Positions 62,338-64,000 of a DNA stretch of 64,000 bases are shown piece after piece; the first letter of the stretch is position 1; each line of letters starts with the position of its first letter. The stretch comes from Bacillus ndiopicus (GTDB lineage Bacteria > Bacillota > Bacilli > Bacillales_A > Planococcaceae). The stretch is from contig NZ_HG964406.1 of assembly GCF_000612805.1 (NCBI RefSeq), positions 1 to 64,000 on the forward strand, in the 5' to 3' direction. Below the pieces are notes generated by a model. It saw only the letters and a program-made list of their open reading frames with translations. It ran no database searches and was not told where the DNA came from. The translations under genes were made by a program, and so were the position numbers.

Positions 62338-62440
62338 ATTTATAATTTAACCCCAATTCTTCTATATACATTATTTTTTATTATATAAGCAATAAACAAA
62401 ATAAGATAGATGTGCAAAAAAAAAATCACGCATATTGATT

Positions 62441-62545
62441 CAACTAATTACGCTTCGGCTAACCTCCAATTGGATTCATACAGGAAAGCCTCTACAATCC
62501 GCCAGAAACTGAACTTTTCCTAGCAGAGAGCTTGAATCCAAACTA
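62441..62545 (+). repeat. Dispersed repeat element, copy F (shortened)
   Basis: It starts CAACTAATTACGCTTCGGCT then AACCTCC, CAGGAAAGCCTCTACAATCC and GCCAGAAACTG, matching the first part of copies C and E. Arms TTGGATTCA (62470-62478) and TGAATCCAA (62533-62541) can pair across it. It lies between yunD and the HD-GYP gene. Confidence 0.6.
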
Positions 62546-62596
62546 AACAATACTCGCAAATTAGAAAGAAATCAACATACATGACAATTTAATTCA

Positions 62597-63958
62597 TTAT
62601 TTAAATTTATTTTGTCCATAAAGTTTTAATATATCTCGTAAAAATAAAGGGAGATCATAATGCTTTTTGGCATATTTAAAGCTAGGGAAAAAATAACCGA
62701 ATGTAAATAGATCAAGTGTCACTAGTTTATAAGTACGTTGTAAGTCTGCAATTTCTCCATTAATTATAAGCTCGCGTTGAGCATTTAAATTAAAATGATA
62801 CGTGAGCAGCTTGCCAAATACGATACCCCTGAAGCCCAACCCTTTAAATTGTAATTGTGGCCACTCTTCATTCATTGATTGCATATATATTTCCTTAAGC
62901 TCAGTACCAGTAAGTTCAATCGTACATAAATTGATTGGGTGTGGTAATATGCGATGAAGATCATATGCTGATACGTAGCCTCTTTGTAAATCCTCTAAAA
63001 AAATACCCGCATTAAACAAGGCGCAATCCGCATCTGTATAATTTATAATTGCCTCCGCAAATAAATGCGAAAGCTGCGAATAATGAAACCACTCTTTATG
63101 ATATGTTTTCGGTACTGTAAAAGAAGGTTTATCTAGTTTTTGCTGGGCTTCGTTAACTAAGCTTTGCAAAAATGCTGGCTCTTCTTTTGGGCTAGGAAGC
63201 AATGCGCATTCAATCACTTTTTCTTGCTTCGCAATCTTTTTCGTTTGATGGTCAAATTCAATTGTTAAATGCCCTAAATATTGACCAAATTTTCCACAGC
63301 CAGTTAGTAGTACATCACCAATAAGTTTTCCTGTTTCAAATAAATGATGTGTATGCGATCCGAAAATCACATCGATTTCAGGGCATTCCTCAGCTAATAA
63401 CTCGTCCTCCGTCTTACCTAAATGCGACAAGCATACGATAATATCGACCTGTTCCTTCAACTGCTCTACAACTTGTATAATCGCAATTCTCGGCTCTGTT
63501 ACTTGCCAATTTAATACACGATAAAATGCTTCAAATTGTGCTGTTGCACCAACAACCCCAATTTTAGTACCGTATTTTGTCGTTAAAATAGTATACGGCC
63601 TAAGCCATGTAGGCTGTTTACCTTCCAATGTGTGCAAATTAGCGACAATAACTTCAAATTGCGCGTCATTATATAATGCCTTTAAGTCTTCATGAGCGAA
63701 TGTAATTCCTTCATTATTACCTATCGTAACAACATCATATTTCGCTTCGTTTAGTAGCTGAACATTCCCTTTCCCTTTCATGGCCTCCGTATAAATATTT
63801 GAGCGATCTATATGATCACCGATATCTATTAAAAAGCTGGGCTCACCTTGTTCAGCTAATAGTGTACGTTGTGCATGAATATAATTTTGCGTACGCAACC
63901 AAAATTCAAAATGACTATGTAAATCGTTTGTATGGAAAAAATGAATTTTTTCTTGCAC
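62597..63958 (-). CDS. yunD: 5'-nucleotidase/metallophosphatase family protein (YunD)
   Basis: This 453-residue protein has a calcineurin-like metallophosphatase domain with HTNDLHSH (about 7-14), DIGDHIDRS, GNNEGITF and FGSHTHH, and a C-terminal 5'-nucleotidase substrate domain (about 280-450). No signal peptide or wall anchor is seen, unlike many secreted 5'-nucleotidases, so it is probably cytoplasmic. The motif GNHE reads GNNE, replacing a catalytic-site His. GTG at 63958 is chosen by comparison with YunD; a TTG four codons earlier (63970) is possible. Confidence 0.88.
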   Translation of the reverse strand: MQEKIHFFHTNDLHSHFEFWLRTQNYIHAQRTLLAEQGEPSFLIDIGDHIDRSNIYTEAMKGKGNVQLLNEAKYDVVTIGNNEGITFAHEDLKALYNDAQFEVIVANLHTLEGKQPTWLRPYTILTTKYGTKIGVVGATAQFEAFYRVLNWQVTEPRIAIIQVVEQLKEQVDIIVCLSHLGKTEDELLAEECPEIDVIFGSHTHHLFETGKLIGDVLLTGCGKFGQYLGHLTIEFDHQTKKIAKQEKVIECALLPSPKEEPAFLQSLVNEAQQKLDKPSFTVPKTYHKEWFHYSQLSHLFAEAIINYTDADCALFNAGIFLEDLQRGYVSAYDLHRILPHPINLCTIELTGTELKEIYMQSMNEEWPQLQFKGLGFRGIVFGKLLTYHFNLNAQRELIINGEIADLQRTYKLVTLDLFTFGYFFPSFKYAKKHYDLPLFLRDILKLYGQNKFK

Positions 63959-64000
63959 AATGCACACCAACTTTCTTTAAAATAATCCCTCAATAATTGA

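Overview
The window is chromosomal DNA from a low-GC, spore-forming, Gram-positive bacterium of the order Bacillales. Many genes match the Bacillus subtilis yu*/yut*/yun* neighbourhood: a yugI-like S1 protein, patB, pbpD, yufK-mrpABCDEFG, yuiB/D/E, yumB, yutI/yuzD/yutJ/yuzB/yutM, yutD/E/F, lipA, yunB and yunD. Gene content, frequent TTG starts, strong AGGAGG ribosome sites and AT-rich spacers suggest a Lysinibacillus/Solibacillus-type member of the Planococcaceae (Caryophanaceae). That placement is inference. I see no phage, plasmid, CRISPR array, transposase or tRNA.

Layout. 1-148: a strong promoter reading left off the window, probably of an rRNA operon. 0.1-5.4 kb: DMT exporter, MgtC protein, cation diffusion facilitator, iron alcohol dehydrogenase, two unknown proteins. 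5.6-10.7 kb: glutamate/arginine/proline catabolism (gudB, rocA, divergent rocR-like regulator), then a frameshifted deaminase. 10.8-21.4 kb: S1 protein, ECF sigma factor with a membrane partner, NSS transporter, DUF1871 protein, PatB-type C-S lyase, cyclophilin, MFS exporter, PbpD. 21.5-28.1 kb: YufK and the seven-gene Mrp Na+/H+ antiporter operon. 28.2-37.6 kb: a Pro/Tyr-rich small protein, leucyl aminopeptidase, YuiD, YuiB, a CstA-family transporter next to its probable LytS/LytR two-component system, a Nudix hydrolase and an NDH-2 NADH dehydrogenase. 37.9-46 kb: YkuI, then a mixed accessory stretch of a glyoxalase-fold protein, an ArsR/SRPBCC pair, acetyltransferases, P-loop kinases and a phosphatase. 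46-53 kb: Fe-S assembly proteins, a second NSS transporter, a second NDH-2-like protein with Rex-type operators, and a MazG-like protein. 53-57 kb: the nrdHIEF ribonucleotide reductase operon with tandem NrdR boxes. 57-64 kb: yutF-yutE, DUF3055, yutD, lipA, yunB, an HD-GYP phosphodiesterase and yunD.

The most unusual signal is a dispersed intergenic repeat family. Six copies (7.1-7.3, 13.0-13.1, 43.4-43.8, 48.8-49.2, 60.2-60.4 and 62.4-62.5 kb) share a 5' box reading AATTACGCCTTGGCTAAC or close to it. Three carry a long internal hairpin in which the loop is similar but the paired stem differs from copy to copy; other copies keep only outer arms or a different pairing. This suggests a structured RNA or DNA element rather than simple decay. 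A separate 3' module also occurs alone. Other points of interest are a RocR homologue lacking the sigma-54 contact loop, a triple 21-bp-phased repeat before cstA, paired Rex-type operators, and an ArsR-type palindrome inside a promoter.
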